This document shows positions 41,700 to 49,494 of a stretch of 64,000 nucleotides of DNA, one piece after another. Position 1 is the stretch's first letter. Each line of letters starts with the position of its first letter. The stretch covers positions 1 through 64,000 of the forward strand of contig JAEUHW010000426.1 of NCBI GenBank assembly GCA_016793245.1, given 5' to 3'. The notes under the pieces were generated by a model that saw only the letters and a list, made by a program, of their open reading frames with translations, did no database searches and was not told where the DNA came from. The stretch is from Planctomycetota bacterium (GTDB taxonomy: Bacteria > Planctomycetota > UBA1135 > JADKAF01). A program made the translations under genes and the position numbers.

Positions 41700-42964
41700 G
41701 GATCGCGCACGTCGTGCACAACTTCCCGCCGGAGTTCGTCGGCGGGACCGAGCGCTTCGTCGCGGAGATCGCCCGCGCGCAGCTCGCCGCGGGCCACGAG
41801 CTGCTCGTCGTCGCGGGCTCCGATCAGCCGCACCGCGGCGTCGATCTCGAGCCCGAGCTCTGGCAGGAGCTCGAGGTACTGCGCTTGAAGCGCACGCCAG
41901 AAGAGGTCTATCACCTCGATCCGCAGCGCGAGCGCAGCTCGCGCGTGCTGCGCGCGCTCTGGCGCGAGCGCGCGCCCGAGATCGTGCACGTTCACCACTG
42001 GCAGACGCTGCCCTTCGATGTCGCGCGCGGCGCCGCGGAGAGCGGCGCTCTGGCCTTCGTCTCGCTGCACGACTTCTTCGCGGTCTGCCCGCGCTTCTTC
42101 CGCTTGTCGCCCGACCCCCAGGTCACCTGCCCCGCCGACACCCGGCGCGGGGATTGCCTGCGCTGCGTGGCACCCGATGTCGGCGAGTCCGAGGATCGGA
42201 TCTACGCGCGTTTCGCGCGACGCGATGAGGCGCTCCGCGGAGAGCTCGCATGCGCGGTCGAGCGCCACGCGCCCTCGTGGACGCACGCGCGCGCGCTGGC
42301 GCGGCTCCTCCCCGAGGGCACCGCGTCGATCGAGGTCGTGGAGCCCGGTCTGCCCGAGCCCTTCCATCGCTCGGCGCTCGAGGCGCCTCGCCAACGCACC
42401 CTCGACGAGCCGCTCCGCGTGGCGACTTGGGGCAACCACGTCTGGGTGAAGGGCCTGCTCGTGCTGGTGGAGGCGCTCGCCCAACAAGCGGTCCCCGCTC
42501 TGGTCGAGCTCGAAGTGCTCGGGCCCTTCCGCGACGCGGCGCTGGAGCGCGCGGTGCGCGCGCGAGCCGAGGAGACGGGTCTGGCGATCCGCTTCCGCGG
42601 CGCCTACCGCGGGCTCGAAGAGCTGCACGCATGGACGCGCGACTGCGACCTCGCGGCGTTCCCCTCGCTCGCGCACGAATCCTACGGACTCGTCGTCGAC
42701 GAGGCGCTCTCACTCGGGCTACCGGTCCTGGTGAGCGATCGCGGCGCCCTCGGCGAGCGCTGCGGCGACGCCGGCGTCGTGCTGCCCGCGGGGGATGTCG
42801 AAGCGTGGGCGCGCGCGCTGCGCCGCCTCTCCGTCGACTGCGCGTGGCTGGACGAGCTCCGCGAAGCGCTGCCGGGCCGAGTGCCGACCATGGAGGACGC
42901 CGCGCGCGATCTCCTCGCGCGCTATGCGCGCGCCCTCGCGCGCCGCGCCGGAGGTGTCGCGTGA
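41696..42964 (+). CDS. GT4-family glycosyltransferase with Cys cluster (1)
   Basis: Retaining GT-B-fold glycosyltransferase of family 4, 422 residues. The N-terminal Rossmann half opens with MRIAHVVHNFPPEFVGGTER, whose GGTE loop binds the acceptor side. VHVHHWQTL follows, and LHDFFAVCPRFF begins a cysteine cluster completed by VTCPADTRRGDCLRCV. The C-terminal half holds the donor site: WGNHVWVKGLLVLVEAL, and HESYGLVVDEALSLGLPVLV with the E-x7-E pair that binds the nucleotide sugar. The same Cys pattern occurs in the other three GT4 enzymes of the locus. Donor and acceptor are unknown. It is coupled by ATGA and GTGA overlaps. Confidence 0.9.
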   Translation: MRIAHVVHNFPPEFVGGTERFVAEIARAQLAAGHELLVVAGSDQPHRGVDLEPELWQELEVLRLKRTPEEVYHLDPQRERSSRVLRALWRERAPEIVHVHHWQTLPFDVARGAAESGALAFVSLHDFFAVCPRFFRLSPDPQVTCPADTRRGDCLRCVAPDVGESEDRIYARFARRDEALRGELACAVERHAPSWTHARALARLLPEGTASIEVVEPGLPEPFHRSALEAPRQRTLDEPLRVATWGNHVWVKGLLVLVEALAQQAVPALVELEVLGPFRDAALERAVRARAEETGLAIRFRGAYRGLEELHAWTRDCDLAAFPSLAHESYGLVVDEALSLGLPVLVSDRGALGERCGDAGVVLPAGDVEAWARALRRLSVDCAWLDELREALPGRVPTMEDAARDLLARYARALARRAGGVA

Positions 42965-43710
42965 TCGATCTCGGCTTCCGCTTTCCAGCGCTGCTGCCCT
43001 GGCGCGCGTTGGTCGGTGCGCGCGTGCTCGTCGTCGCGCCGCACGCGGACGACGAGGTGATCTCCGCCGGCGGCCTGCTCGCGCAAGCCGCGGCGAACGG
43101 TGTCGCGGTCCGCGTCCTGCATCTCACCGATGGCTCGGCCGGTGATCCCACCGGGAGCTACGGCGACATCGTCGCCGTGCGGCGCGCCGAGTCCGACGCG
43201 GCGCTCGCGGCGTTGGGGCTCGAGCCCGCGCTCGAATTCGGATTCGGCGATGGAACGCTCGGCGCTCGCGTGGGCGAGCTCGCCGAACGGCTGCAGGCGG
43301 AGCTCCGGAGCTTCGAGCCGGATACCGCGATCGCCCTCTCGCCCTTCGAGGCGCACGCCGATCATCGCGCCGCGGCCGAGGCCCTGCGACGCGCGCTGCC
43401 CGCCTCTCCGGCGGTGCGACGGGTGCTCTGGGCGGGCGTCAACTCGCCGGTCCCGGCGAACCTGCTGGTGGACATCACGACCGCGCTCGCGCAGAAGGAC
43501 GCCGCCATGGCCTGTTACGCGAGCCAGATCGCCACCAACGACATCCGCACCAAGGTGCGCGCGCTCGATGCGTCGCGCACCGTCAACGTCGATCTGCCCG
43601 AAGTGCGCGCCTGCGAGGCGTTCCTCCGGCTCGACGCGGGCCGGAGCGACGAGCTCTTCGCCCTGGTAGAGCGCCTGGAGCGCCTGACCTTCGAGGACGC
43701 CTGCTCATGA
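42961..43710 (+). CDS. PIG-L family deacetylase 2
   Basis: Second zinc-dependent PIG-L/LmbE deacetylase, 249 residues, starting with GTG at 42961 inside the previous stop (GTGA). It has the full metal motif VLVVAPHADDEVISAGGLL with the catalytic Asp-Asp-Glu, VLHLTDGSAGDPTGSY, and EAHADHRAAAEALRRAL as second metal site. The C-terminal ALAQKDAAMACYASQI is the usual closing helix. Unlike deacetylase 1 it keeps the canonical Glu. Two such enzymes in one glycan operon suggest two different acetylated positions, or one acting on a precursor and one on the polymer (inference). Confidence 0.9.
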   Translation: MIDLGFRFPALLPWRALVGARVLVVAPHADDEVISAGGLLAQAAANGVAVRVLHLTDGSAGDPTGSYGDIVAVRRAESDAALAALGLEPALEFGFGDGTLGARVGELAERLQAELRSFEPDTAIALSPFEAHADHRAAAEALRRALPASPAVRRVLWAGVNSPVPANLLVDITTALAQKDAAMACYASQIATNDIRTKVRALDASRTVNVDLPEVRACEAFLRLDAGRSDELFALVERLERLTFEDACS

Positions 43711-44624
43711 TCGATCGTCGCGCGAGCGCCGTGCTGACCTCGTTCAACAAGCGCGAGGACGTTCGCAAGAACCTGCGCTCGCTCCTCGCCCAGGTCGAGC
43801 CCTTCCTGGAGATCATCGTCGTCGACAACGCGTCGAAGGACGGCACGATCGAGATGGTGCGCAGCGAGTTCCCCTCGGTGCGGTTGATCGTCATGCCCGA
43901 TCCGTCCTACGGGGCGTGCGAGACCTTCAACATCGGCTTCTCGACGGCGCAGGCGCCCTTCATCGCGATCCTCGACGACGACATCGTGCTGCCGCCGGAT
44001 TGGCTGAAGCGGCTCTTCGATCGCTTCGAGCAGGAGCCCGAGACGACGGGGATGATCTCGACCAAGGTCGTCGAGCCCGAGATGCCGCAGAGCTACATCG
44101 ACGCGCCCGCGGTGAACGAGATCCGCTACATGTCGACCTTCCGCGGCTGCGGCACGCTGGCGAAGACGGACGTGATCCGCCGCGCCGGCTGGTACGACGA
44201 GCGCTTCTTCATCTACGGGAACGAACGCGACCTCGCCGCGCGCGTGCTCGGATTGGGCTTCCGCATCCTGCAGTTCCCCGAGGTCGTGACGCAGCACGGG
44301 ACGCCCTTCGGGATGAAGAAGGGCGCGCGCTCGCTCTACTACCACGTGCGGAACTTCTGGCTCGTGATGTTCAAGCACGCGCCGCTCTCGCAGATCCTCG
44401 GCTTCCCCTTCGCGTTCGTCTGGCGCCGCGTCCGCAAGCGCGACGACGCGGAGGATGCCGCGGATGCCGTGGGCGGCATCGGCCTCATCTCGAACATCCG
44501 CCAGACGAAGCGCGGCTGGTGGATCGTGATCAAGGCCACGCTGGCCGCGCTCGCGAACGTGCCATACTGCTGGAAGCGGCGGAAGGTCTGTCGCGCGCCG
44601 GACTTCGAGATGCCCGATGTCTGA
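43707..44624 (+). CDS. GT2-family glycosyltransferase
   Basis: GT2 enzyme of 305 residues, coupled by ATGA to the deacetylase gene. The opening strand is ASAVLTSFNKREDVRKNLRS and the nucleotide loop IIVVDNASKDGTIEMV. The metal motif is a strong IAILDDDIVLPPDWL. Then FRGCGTLAKTDVIRRAGWYD precedes FFIYGNERDLAARVLGLG, where NERD replaces the ED seen in the others. The C-terminal part carries a basic, hydrophobic segment (ILGFPFAFVWRRVRKR) that may bind the membrane, then WWIVIKATLAALANVP. Of the five GT2 proteins it diverges most in the second half. It overlaps the next gene by eight bases. Confidence 0.88.
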   Translation: MIDRRASAVLTSFNKREDVRKNLRSLLAQVEPFLEIIVVDNASKDGTIEMVRSEFPSVRLIVMPDPSYGACETFNIGFSTAQAPFIAILDDDIVLPPDWLKRLFDRFEQEPETTGMISTKVVEPEMPQSYIDAPAVNEIRYMSTFRGCGTLAKTDVIRRAGWYDERFFIYGNERDLAARVLGLGFRILQFPEVVTQHGTPFGMKKGARSLYYHVRNFWLVMFKHAPLSQILGFPFAFVWRRVRKRDDAEDAADAVGGIGLISNIRQTKRGWWIVIKATLAALANVPYCWKRRKVCRAPDFEMPDV

Positions 44625-45714
44625 GAGCGAGCGGCGGGCGAGCGCACCGGATCCGCGGACCGCGGCGGTCTCGGCGGTGGTGGTGAACTACCAAGGCGAG
44701 CGCTATCTCGAGCGCTGCCTCGGAGCGCTCGTCGCCCTCGGGAACGAGCTCGACGAGATCGTGCTCGTCGACGACGCGTCGACGGACGGTGGCTTGGCGC
44801 TCGCGCAGCGCGCGTTTCCGAGCGTGCGCATCGTTGCGCTCGATCGCAACGGTGGCCCCTGCGTCGCGCGGAACCGCGGACTCGCGGAGGCGCGCCATCG
44901 CTGGGTGCTGCTCGTCGACAACGATGCGGTGATCGAGCCCGACGCGCTGCGGAAGCTGCGCGCGGCTGCCTTCGAGCGCTCCTCCGCCGTGGCGCAACCG
45001 CGCGCCGTCTTCGATGGCGAGCCCTCGCGCGTCCACTACGATGGTGCCCGCTTTCATTACGTGGGGCTCCTCGTGCTCCGGAACTTCCATGCGCCGCTGG
45101 AGCAAGCCGAAGGACGCGGTACGGTCGCGGTCGACGGCATGACCGCGGTGACGCTGCTCGTCGATCGCGATGCGCTGCGCGCCGTGGGGGGCTTCGACGA
45201 AGAACTCTACTACTTGATGGAGGACTACGACCTCTCCTTTCGCCTGCGCCTCGCCGGCTACACCATCTGCAGCGCGGAGGACGCCATCGTGCGCCACATG
45301 GGCGGGACGGCGGGACTCAGCTTCCGCGCCGACGAGTACCCCGCGCGACGCGCGTTCTTCCACAGTCGCAATCGCTGCCGCCTGTTGCTGAAGAACCATC
45401 AGGTGCGGAGCCTCGTGCTCGCCGTGCCGGCGCTCGTCCTCTATGAGATCGTCTGGTTCGGCTTCACCTTGAAGGCGCGCCTGCTCGGTCCGTATCTGCG
45501 CGGCAAGCTGCGCTTCCTGCGCGAGCTGCCTCGCGTCCTGCGCCAGCGCCGCGAGGTGCAGCGTCTGCGCGTCGTGCGCGATCGCGAGCTGCTGGTCGGC
45601 GGCCCCCTGACGCTGAATCCGCAGCTCCTCGCGAAGCCCTTCGCTCGACGAGTCGCTCTCGCCCTGGACGCGCTGCTGCGCGGATGGTGGAGCCTCGTGC
45701 GGAGGTTCGCATGA
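44617..45714 (+). CDS. GT2-family glycosyltransferase
   Basis: GT2 enzyme of 365 residues whose start overlaps the previous gene by eight bases. Motifs in order: VSAVVVNYQGERYLERCLGA, EIVLVDDASTDGGLALA, DRNGGPCVARNRGLAEA, and metal motif LLVDNDAVIEPDAL. Then come VDGMTAVTLLVDRDALRAVG and YYLMEDYDLSFRLRLAGY with the catalytic ED. A C-terminal extension of about 100 residues has a hydrophobic stretch (SLVLAVPALVLYEIVWFGFT) that may be a membrane helix, followed by a very basic tail. Such an anchor would hold the enzyme at the lipid-linked substrate. Coupled to the next gene by ATGA. Confidence 0.9.
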   Translation: MSESERRASAPDPRTAAVSAVVVNYQGERYLERCLGALVALGNELDEIVLVDDASTDGGLALAQRAFPSVRIVALDRNGGPCVARNRGLAEARHRWVLLVDNDAVIEPDALRKLRAAAFERSSAVAQPRAVFDGEPSRVHYDGARFHYVGLLVLRNFHAPLEQAEGRGTVAVDGMTAVTLLVDRDALRAVGGFDEELYYLMEDYDLSFRLRLAGYTICSAEDAIVRHMGGTAGLSFRADEYPARRAFFHSRNRCRLLLKNHQVRSLVLAVPALVLYEIVWFGFTLKARLLGPYLRGKLRFLRELPRVLRQRREVQRLRVVRDRELLVGGPLTLNPQLLAKPFARRVALALDALLRGWWSLVRRFA

Positions 45715-46667
45715 GAGCCGACGAGGCGTTGGGTGTCGTGGTCCTCAACTGGAACGGCGGCGAAGCGAACCTGCGTTGCCTGCGCTCGCTGCTGCGCGCC
45801 GGCATCGGAGAGGAGCGCATCGTCTTCGTCGACAACGCCTCGGAGGACGGCTCGCGCGAGGCGGTCGAGCGGGAGTTCTCTCGCGCGCTGATCGTGCGCA
45901 ACTCGGCGAACCTCGGGTTCTGCGCGGGCATGAACGTCGGTCTGCGTCGGGCGCTCGAGCGGGGCGACCGCGCGCTGCTCGTCCTGAACAACGACGTCGA
46001 GGTCGAGCCGCAGTTCTACCCGCCGCTCGCGCGCGCGCTCGCCGAGGCGCGCGTCGGCGCCGCGGGGCCGAAGGTGCTGCTGCCGGGACCGGAGCGCCGC
46101 ATCTGGTGCGCGGGCGGCCGCATCGATCATCGCGCGAACGTCTCCACGCTGCGAGGCCATGGCGAGCTCGATCGCGGAGCCCATGAGCGCGAAGAAGACG
46201 TCGATTACCTGCCCGGATGCGCCCTGCTCCTGCGCGCGGAGGCGCTGCGCGAGGTCGGCCTCTTCGACGAGCAGTTCTTCGCCTACATGGAGGACGTCGA
46301 CCTCGGCGTGCGCCTCCGCGAACGCGGCTGGCGCGTGCGCTATGTGCCGAGCTCCGTGGTCGTGCACGAGAGCGGGAGCGCGAGCGGCGGCGGTTACGCG
46401 CCGGCGCGGAAGTACGCGAACGCGCTGAACTCGGTGCGCTTCCTGCGGAAACACTCCTCTCTGCGCGGCTGGCTCGGGCTCTTCGTCTTCGACGTGTTGA
46501 CTCTGCCGCTCGCGTTCGCGCGTGAAGCGCTGCGCGGCGGGCGTCCGACCGCGGTGCTCGCAAAGGCGCGCGGGATCTTCGATGGGTTGCGCGGTCGACG
46601 CGTCGAGGCGGCCTCGTTCGCTCGCGCGCGCGCCGCGCGGCTCCGCGGGGAGGAGGCGCGCTCGTGA
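45711..46667 (+). CDS. GT2-family glycosyltransferase
   Basis: GT2 enzyme of 318 residues; the ATG at 45711 overlaps the previous stop (ATGA). Motifs: GVVVLNWNGGEANLRCLRSL, IVFVDNASEDGSREAV, NSANLGFCAGMNVGLR, metal motif LLVLNNDVEVEPQF (NND), then VDYLPGCALLLRAEALREVG and FFAYMEDVDLGVRLRERGW with the catalytic ED. This is the WbbL/rhamnosyltransferase-like branch of GT2. The C-terminal region ends basic, with a moderately hydrophobic helix (GWLGLFVFDVLTLPLAFA) that may lie on the membrane. It is coupled to the first of three consecutive GT4 genes by GTGA. Confidence 0.9.
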   Translation: MRADEALGVVVLNWNGGEANLRCLRSLLRAGIGEERIVFVDNASEDGSREAVEREFSRALIVRNSANLGFCAGMNVGLRRALERGDRALLVLNNDVEVEPQFYPPLARALAEARVGAAGPKVLLPGPERRIWCAGGRIDHRANVSTLRGHGELDRGAHEREEDVDYLPGCALLLRAEALREVGLFDEQFFAYMEDVDLGVRLRERGWRVRYVPSSVVVHESGSASGGGYAPARKYANALNSVRFLRKHSSLRGWLGLFVFDVLTLPLAFAREALRGGRPTAVLAKARGIFDGLRGRRVEAASFARARAARLRGEEARS

Positions 46668-48070
46668 AGGTGCTGCTCGTCGCGCATCGCTATCCGCCGC
46701 GTCACCACGCGGGCGTCGAGGTCTACACCGCCGGCCTCGCGCGCGCCCTCGTGCGCCGCGGGCATCGCGTCGAGGTCTTCTGTGCCGAGAAGGACGTCGC
46801 GCAGCCGGATCGAACGCTGCTCCGCCGCGAGCACGAGGGCATCGTCGTGCACGAGCTGGTGAACAACCTGCTCCACGACGATCTGCGCGAGAGCTTCCTC
46901 TGGCCGCCCGCCGAGGAGGCCTTCGAGCGGGTGCTGGACGAAGCCCGCCCCGACGTCGTGCACTTCACGCATCTCCTCTACCTCTCGCTGGGCTGCGCGC
47001 CGCGCGCCCGCGCGCGCGGCATCGCCGCGATCTACACACTGAACGACTTCTGGCTGCAGTGCGCGCGCTTTGGCCAGCGCCTTCGCGACGACGATCAGGT
47101 CTGCCATGCGATCGAGCCGGCGACCTGCGCGCGCTGCATCGCGACGCTGCCGTTCGCTCAGGGCGGCCTCGAACGCCGAGCAGCGCCGTGGGTCGCGCGC
47201 GTGAAGCGCGCGACGGGGCTCGATCTCTCGCCGGCGCTACGTGCGGGCGCCCGCGCCGCGCGCGCGCTGCGCGCGCAGCCGAGCGCTAGCGAGCCCGCAG
47301 CCGAAGCGGTGAGCGGAGCCGCTCGCGCGCTCGCCGAGCGCGAGGCCTTCGTGAAGGGGCCGTTCACCGCGGCGCTGCACGCGCTCGTGACGCCGTCGCG
47401 CTTCCTGCACGACGAGTTCGCGCGCTGGGGCCTGCCGGACGCGAAGCTGCGCCAGCTCCGCTCGGGGATCGATGTCCGGGAGCTCAAAGAGCAGCGGACG
47501 CCGCGCGCGGGGCCGCTGCGCGTCGCGTTCCTCGGCACGGTGGTCCCGCACAAGGGCGCGCATGTGCTGCTCGAGGCCTGGGCGCAGCTCGCGCCGGGAG
47601 GCGCCGCGCGGCTCCGCATCTACGGCAACACGAGCTACCGTCCCGAGTACGTCGCGAAGCTGCGCGCGCGCGCGACGGAGCTCGGCGTCGAGCTCCGCGG
47701 GACCGTGCCCCATGCGCGCATCGCCGAGGTGCTCGGCGAGACCGATCTGCTCGTGGTGCCGTCGATCTGGTACGAGAATTCGCCGCTGATCATCCAAGAA
47801 GCGTTGGCGCTGCGCACCCCGTTGCTCGTCTCCGATCTCGGCGGTATGCGCGAGCTCGTGGAGGAAGGTGTCAGTGGTTGGCGCTTCCGCGCCGGCGATG
47901 CCGCGGATCTCGCGCGTGCGCTGCGCGCGGTGCTCGAGGCGCCGGAGCGCCTCGATGCGCTCTATCCTCGCGGCCCGCTCCATCCGCGCACGATCGAAGA
48001 GGACGCCGCCGATCTGGAAGCGCTCTATGGCGAGGCCATCGCGGCGCTCGCCTCCGGAGGAAGGCGATGA
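46664..48070 (+). CDS. GT4-family glycosyltransferase with Cys cluster (2)
   Basis: GT-B-fold GT4 enzyme of 468 residues, starting with GTG at 46664 in the previous stop region. The N-terminal loop is VLLVAHRYPPRHHAGVEVYT. VVHFTHLLYLSLGC leads to LNDFWLQCARFGQRL and VCHAIEPATCARC, the Cys cluster common to the GT4 set. An Ala/Arg-rich insertion of about 70 residues follows. The donor half has VAFLGTVVPHKGAHVLLEAW, LRIYGNTSYRPEYV, and SIWYENSPLIIQEALALRTP (E-x7-E) with LLVSDLGGMRELVEEG. The insertion makes it longer than a typical GT4. ATGA overlap couples it to the next gene. Confidence 0.9.
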   Translation: MKVLLVAHRYPPRHHAGVEVYTAGLARALVRRGHRVEVFCAEKDVAQPDRTLLRREHEGIVVHELVNNLLHDDLRESFLWPPAEEAFERVLDEARPDVVHFTHLLYLSLGCAPRARARGIAAIYTLNDFWLQCARFGQRLRDDDQVCHAIEPATCARCIATLPFAQGGLERRAAPWVARVKRATGLDLSPALRAGARAARALRAQPSASEPAAEAVSGAARALAEREAFVKGPFTAALHALVTPSRFLHDEFARWGLPDAKLRQLRSGIDVRELKEQRTPRAGPLRVAFLGTVVPHKGAHVLLEAWAQLAPGGAARLRIYGNTSYRPEYVAKLRARATELGVELRGTVPHARIAEVLGETDLLVVPSIWYENSPLIIQEALALRTPLLVSDLGGMRELVEEGVSGWRFRAGDAADLARALRAVLEAPERLDALYPRGPLHPRTIEEDAADLEALYGEAIAALASGGRR

Positions 48071-49494
48071 AGATCCTGCTCGTAGCGCACGGCTTCCCAC
48101 CGGAGAACGTGGGCGGCACCGAGACCTACGTCGAGCGCTTGGCGCTCGCGCTGCAAGCGCGCGGCCACGAGGTGGTCGTCGTCGCGGGCACGCTGCGTTA
48201 CGAGGCGGAGGAGCCGCGCGTCGAGGCGTTCCAGCGCGAGGACGGCCTCCGCGGCTACTGGATCCTGCGCGCCGATCTCTACTTCGACTCGTGGGAGAAG
48301 AGCTACGAGCCCAGGGTCGGCCGCGCGTTCCGCGAGATCCTGGAGCGCGAGCGCCCCGATGTCGTGCACGTGCATCACTGGGTGCGCCTGACGCGCGATC
48401 TCCTGCACCGCGCCTTCCTCGCGGGAATCCCCGGCGTCGTCACGCTGCACGATCTCTGGACCACGTGCTTGATCTGCTTCCGCGTGAAGGCGGACCAGAG
48501 CTTCTGCACGGCGGTGCCGGGGAACGAGCCCTGCCGAGGTTGCGTGGACGAGAAGCCCTGGCACGGTCCGAGCGAGATCGCGCGCGCGATCGAGCTCTGG
48601 CGCGACGACGCGCGGAACGAGCTGGCCCTCGCGCGGCGCGTCTTCGTGCCTTCGCGCGCGCAGGGCGAGCTCGTCTCGCGTGTCACCGCGCTCGCGGCGG
48701 AACAATTCACCGTGCTGCCGCACGGCATCGCGGCCGAGCTCCCGCCGAGCCCGCCGCTCCCGGGGGTGCCCGGGCGCGATCGAACGCTGCGCGTCGCGTG
48801 CTGGAGCCATCTCTATCCCGCGAAAGGCCAGCAGGTGTTGCTGGAGGCATTGCGCCGCGCGAAGCACCGCGCGAGCCTCGAGGTGGATCTGCTCGGCGAC
48901 TGCTGGGATCCGGCGCATCGCGCGAGCTTGGAGGCGCTCGCGGCGGAGAGCCACGTCCGCTTCCGCGGTCCCTTCCGTCCGCCGGAGCTCGCGTCCCTGC
49001 ACGCGGATCTCGCCGTGCTGCCGTCGCTCTGCCACGAGTCGTACTCCTTCGTCGTCGACGAAGCGCGAGCGCTCGGCTGGCCGCTGCTCGCGACGCGCGC
49101 CGGCGCGTTGGAAGAGCGCGTGCCGCCGGGCGGCGAGCTCTTCGCGCGCGGCGACGCCGACGAGCTCGCCCGTCTCCTCGATGCCGCGATCGACGAGCCG
49201 GAGCGCCTCGCGGGTTGGCGCGCGGCGGTCCGTCCACCCGAGCGCTTCGCGGACTGCGTCGCACGCCTGGAAGAGCACTATGGCGCGGTCGTACGCGCGG
49301 GCCTCGCCGGCGTCATCGACCGCTTCGACGAGGCCGCCCACGAGGAATTCGAGGCCTACCGCTCGGAGCAGCGTTATCGCCACGCGCTGCGCTGGTCGGG
49401 CGCGCCCGAGCACATCGCCAATCTGGAGCGCGAGAATCGCCACTTGCGAGCGCAGCTCGAAGCGCGTCGCGCGAGCGAAGAGGGCTCTGCGTGA
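48067..49494 (+). CDS. GT4-family glycosyltransferase with Cys cluster (3)
   Basis: GT4 enzyme of 475 residues, coupled by ATGA. The acceptor loop is ILLVAHGFPPENVGGTETYV. VVHVHHWVRLTRDLL is followed by LHDLWTTCLICFRVKADQ and FCTAVPGNEPCRGCVDEK, the shared Cys cluster with one extra Cys. Donor half: RVACWSHLYPAKGQQVLLEA, VDLLGDCWDPAHR, and HESYSFVVDEARALGWPLLA with the E-x7-E pair. A C-terminal helical tail of about 70 residues (ENRHLRAQLEARRASEEG) looks like a short coiled coil, which could hold it in a complex with another enzyme of the locus. GTGA overlap joins it to the last GT4 gene. Confidence 0.9.
   Translation: MKILLVAHGFPPENVGGTETYVERLALALQARGHEVVVVAGTLRYEAEEPRVEAFQREDGLRGYWILRADLYFDSWEKSYEPRVGRAFREILERERPDVVHVHHWVRLTRDLLHRAFLAGIPGVVTLHDLWTTCLICFRVKADQSFCTAVPGNEPCRGCVDEKPWHGPSEIARAIELWRDDARNELALARRVFVPSRAQGELVSRVTALAAEQFTVLPHGIAAELPPSPPLPGVPGRDRTLRVACWSHLYPAKGQQVLLEALRRAKHRASLEVDLLGDCWDPAHRASLEALAAESHVRFRGPFRPPELASLHADLAVLPSLCHESYSFVVDEARALGWPLLATRAGALEERVPPGGELFARGDADELARLLDAAIDEPERLAGWRAAVRPPERFADCVARLEEHYGAVVRAGLAGVIDRFDEAAHEEFEAYRSEQRYRHALRWSGAPEHIANLERENRHLRAQLEARRASEEGSA

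Noticed and set aside
41696-42964. Call of the Cys-containing GT4 proteins as iron-sulfur enzymes
   Set aside because: There is no radical SAM motif and the GT-B donor motifs are complete; the cysteines are more likely structural.
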